NCBI GenBank assembly: GCA_002343505.1
Contig: DDQZ01000013.1
Span: 53,893 to 59,865 of the forward strand
Source: Verrucomicrobiaceae bacterium UBA2429
Lineage (GTDB): Bacteria > Verrucomicrobiota > Verrucomicrobiia > Verrucomicrobiales > Verrucomicrobiaceae
Direction: 5' to 3'
Length of the DNA stretch: 5,973 nucleotides
Position 1 is the first letter of the stretch. Each line of letters begins with the position of its first letter. The notes under the pieces were generated by a model. It made no database searches. It was not told the DNA's origin and worked only from the letters and a program-made list of their open reading frames with translations. Position numbers and translations under genes: made by a program. Of the stretch, positions 5,507 to 5,973 are shown in pieces.

Positions 5507-5930
5507 CCACAGCGCCGCGCTGGACGAGGTGCGCGCCATCTACGCGGAGTTGGAAAAGCGCCCGCTGGACCGGCAGTGTGTCGCGCGCGCGCAGTGCTGC
5601 CATTTCCGCCTGACGGGAAAGACGCCCATGCTAACCCTGGGGGAGGCGTTGCTCGCCGCGCGCGGTGTGCGCGCCGCGGGGCGCAAAAAACTGACTCCGC
5701 ATCCAGACGGCGCCTGTCCCATGCTCGGCAGGGACGGGCGCTGCGCCATTTACCAGCACCGGCCTTTTGGCTGCCGCACACACTTTTGCCAGGCTGCGGG
5801 CGGTGTTTATCCGCGCAGGCACATCGCGGATCTGATCCAGCGGCTTGAGGCGCTGGATGAAAAACTCGGCGGTGACGGCCCGCGCGCTCTGGAGGGCGCG
5901 GTCAGCGACGCTCTTGCGCGAATCGGCTGA
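5490..5930 (+). CDS. YkgJ-type cysteine-cluster protein (putative metal or Fe-S binding)
   Basis: The 146-residue cytoplasmic-looking product has no signal peptide. It carries seven cysteines: C30, C36, C37, C76, C85, C95 and C100. The arrangement, an N-terminal cysteine group with a CC pair, then CPMLGRDGRCAIYQHRPFGC with the C-x8-C-x9-C spacing and the RP-x-x-C motif, is that of the YkgJ/CxxCxxCC family (UPF0153), thought to bind zinc or an iron-sulfur cluster; its biochemical role is not known. Here the second cysteine of the CxxCxxCC motif is replaced by R33. The C-terminus (111-146) is helical. The ATG at 5490 lies 11 bases after the export stop; a GTG at 5475 overlapping that stop is an alternative start adding five residues. 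The frame is open back to 4842, but that part overlaps the kinase and export genes. Whether it serves polysaccharide export or is only co-transcribed cannot be told. Confidence 0.88.
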   Translation: MRSTPDHSAALDEVRAIYAELEKRPLDRQCVARAQCCHFRLTGKTPMLTLGEALLAARGVRAAGRKKLTPHPDGACPMLGRDGRCAIYQHRPFGCRTHFCQAAGGVYPRRHIADLIQRLEALDEKLGGDGPRALEGAVSDALARIG

Positions 5931-5932
5931 AA

Positions 5933-5971
5933 GGCGCAGCCCCGGATGGATGTAAGCGTCATCCACGCGCC
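5933..5971 (+). repeat. imperfect nested hairpin after the last gene
   Basis: TGGATG (5947-5952) pairs with CATCCA (5960-5965) around a 7-base loop, and GGCGC (5933-5937) can pair with GCGCC (5967-5971) outside it, with an unpaired 9-base side. It starts three bases after the stop codon. It could be a message-end structure, part of a terminator or a copy of an intergenic repeat, but the window ends two bases later, so no T-run can be judged. Confidence 0.3.
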
Positions 5972-5973
5972 CT

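Noticed and set aside
5631..5966. Minus-strand open frame of 111 codons at the right end
   Set aside because: It is antisense to the cysteine-cluster gene, whose family motifs are clear, and has no recognisable domain of its own.
1..5973. CRISPR array, insertion sequence or transposase
   Set aside because: No regularly spaced direct repeats, no terminal inverted repeats around a gene, and no transposase or integrase motifs on either strand.

Overview
The window looks like chromosomal DNA from a Gram-negative, moderately GC-rich bacterium. The Gram-negative assignment rests on an outer-membrane beta-barrel and on polysaccharide export parts. The phylum Verrucomicrobiota is my best guess. It rests on a short primary-type sigma factor that starts directly at region 1.2, on the style of the barrel/autokinase/export-protein set, and on gene starts without Shine-Dalgarno sequences. 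This is recognition from memory, not a search, so the phylum is only moderately certain.

Layout. Positions 1-234 hold the N-terminal part of a sigma-70 family factor on the minus strand, cut by the window edge. An AT-richer divergent intergenic region follows (235-707); it carries a candidate extended -10 for the sigma gene, a 9-bp inverted repeat and an A/T tract with a promoter in front of a tRNA-Gly(UCC) gene (708-781, CCA encoded). From 818 on, everything reads on the plus strand: a small secreted protein of unknown function (818-1390), a roughly 18-stranded outer-membrane beta-barrel (1436-2635), a Wzc-type tyrosine autokinase fused to a Wzz-type chain-length domain (2747-4918), a very short Wza-type export protein (4927-5478), and a YkgJ-type cysteine-cluster protein (5490-5930).

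How the genes fit together. The autokinase and the export protein are the inner-membrane and periplasmic parts of a capsule or exopolysaccharide export machine. The export protein consists only of the periplasmic Poly_export and SLBB domains. It lacks both a lipobox cysteine and the C-terminal helix with which E. coli Wza crosses the outer membrane, so it cannot form the outer-membrane pore in the Wza manner. The barrel encoded two genes upstream is the obvious candidate for that pore, as in the Myxococcus arrangement of a short Wza-type protein plus a separate beta-barrel. The secreted 190-residue protein just upstream may be a further envelope component. No glycosyltransferase, flippase, polymerase or cognate phosphatase lies in the window, so this is an export module rather than a complete biosynthesis locus.

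Regulation visible in the sequence: a GC-rich hairpin (2653-2702) separates the barrel gene from the kinase gene and could reduce downstream transcription. A 9-bp hairpin (5469-5506) encloses the start of the cysteine-cluster gene and could couple its translation to the export gene. None of the six gene starts has a well-placed Shine-Dalgarno sequence.
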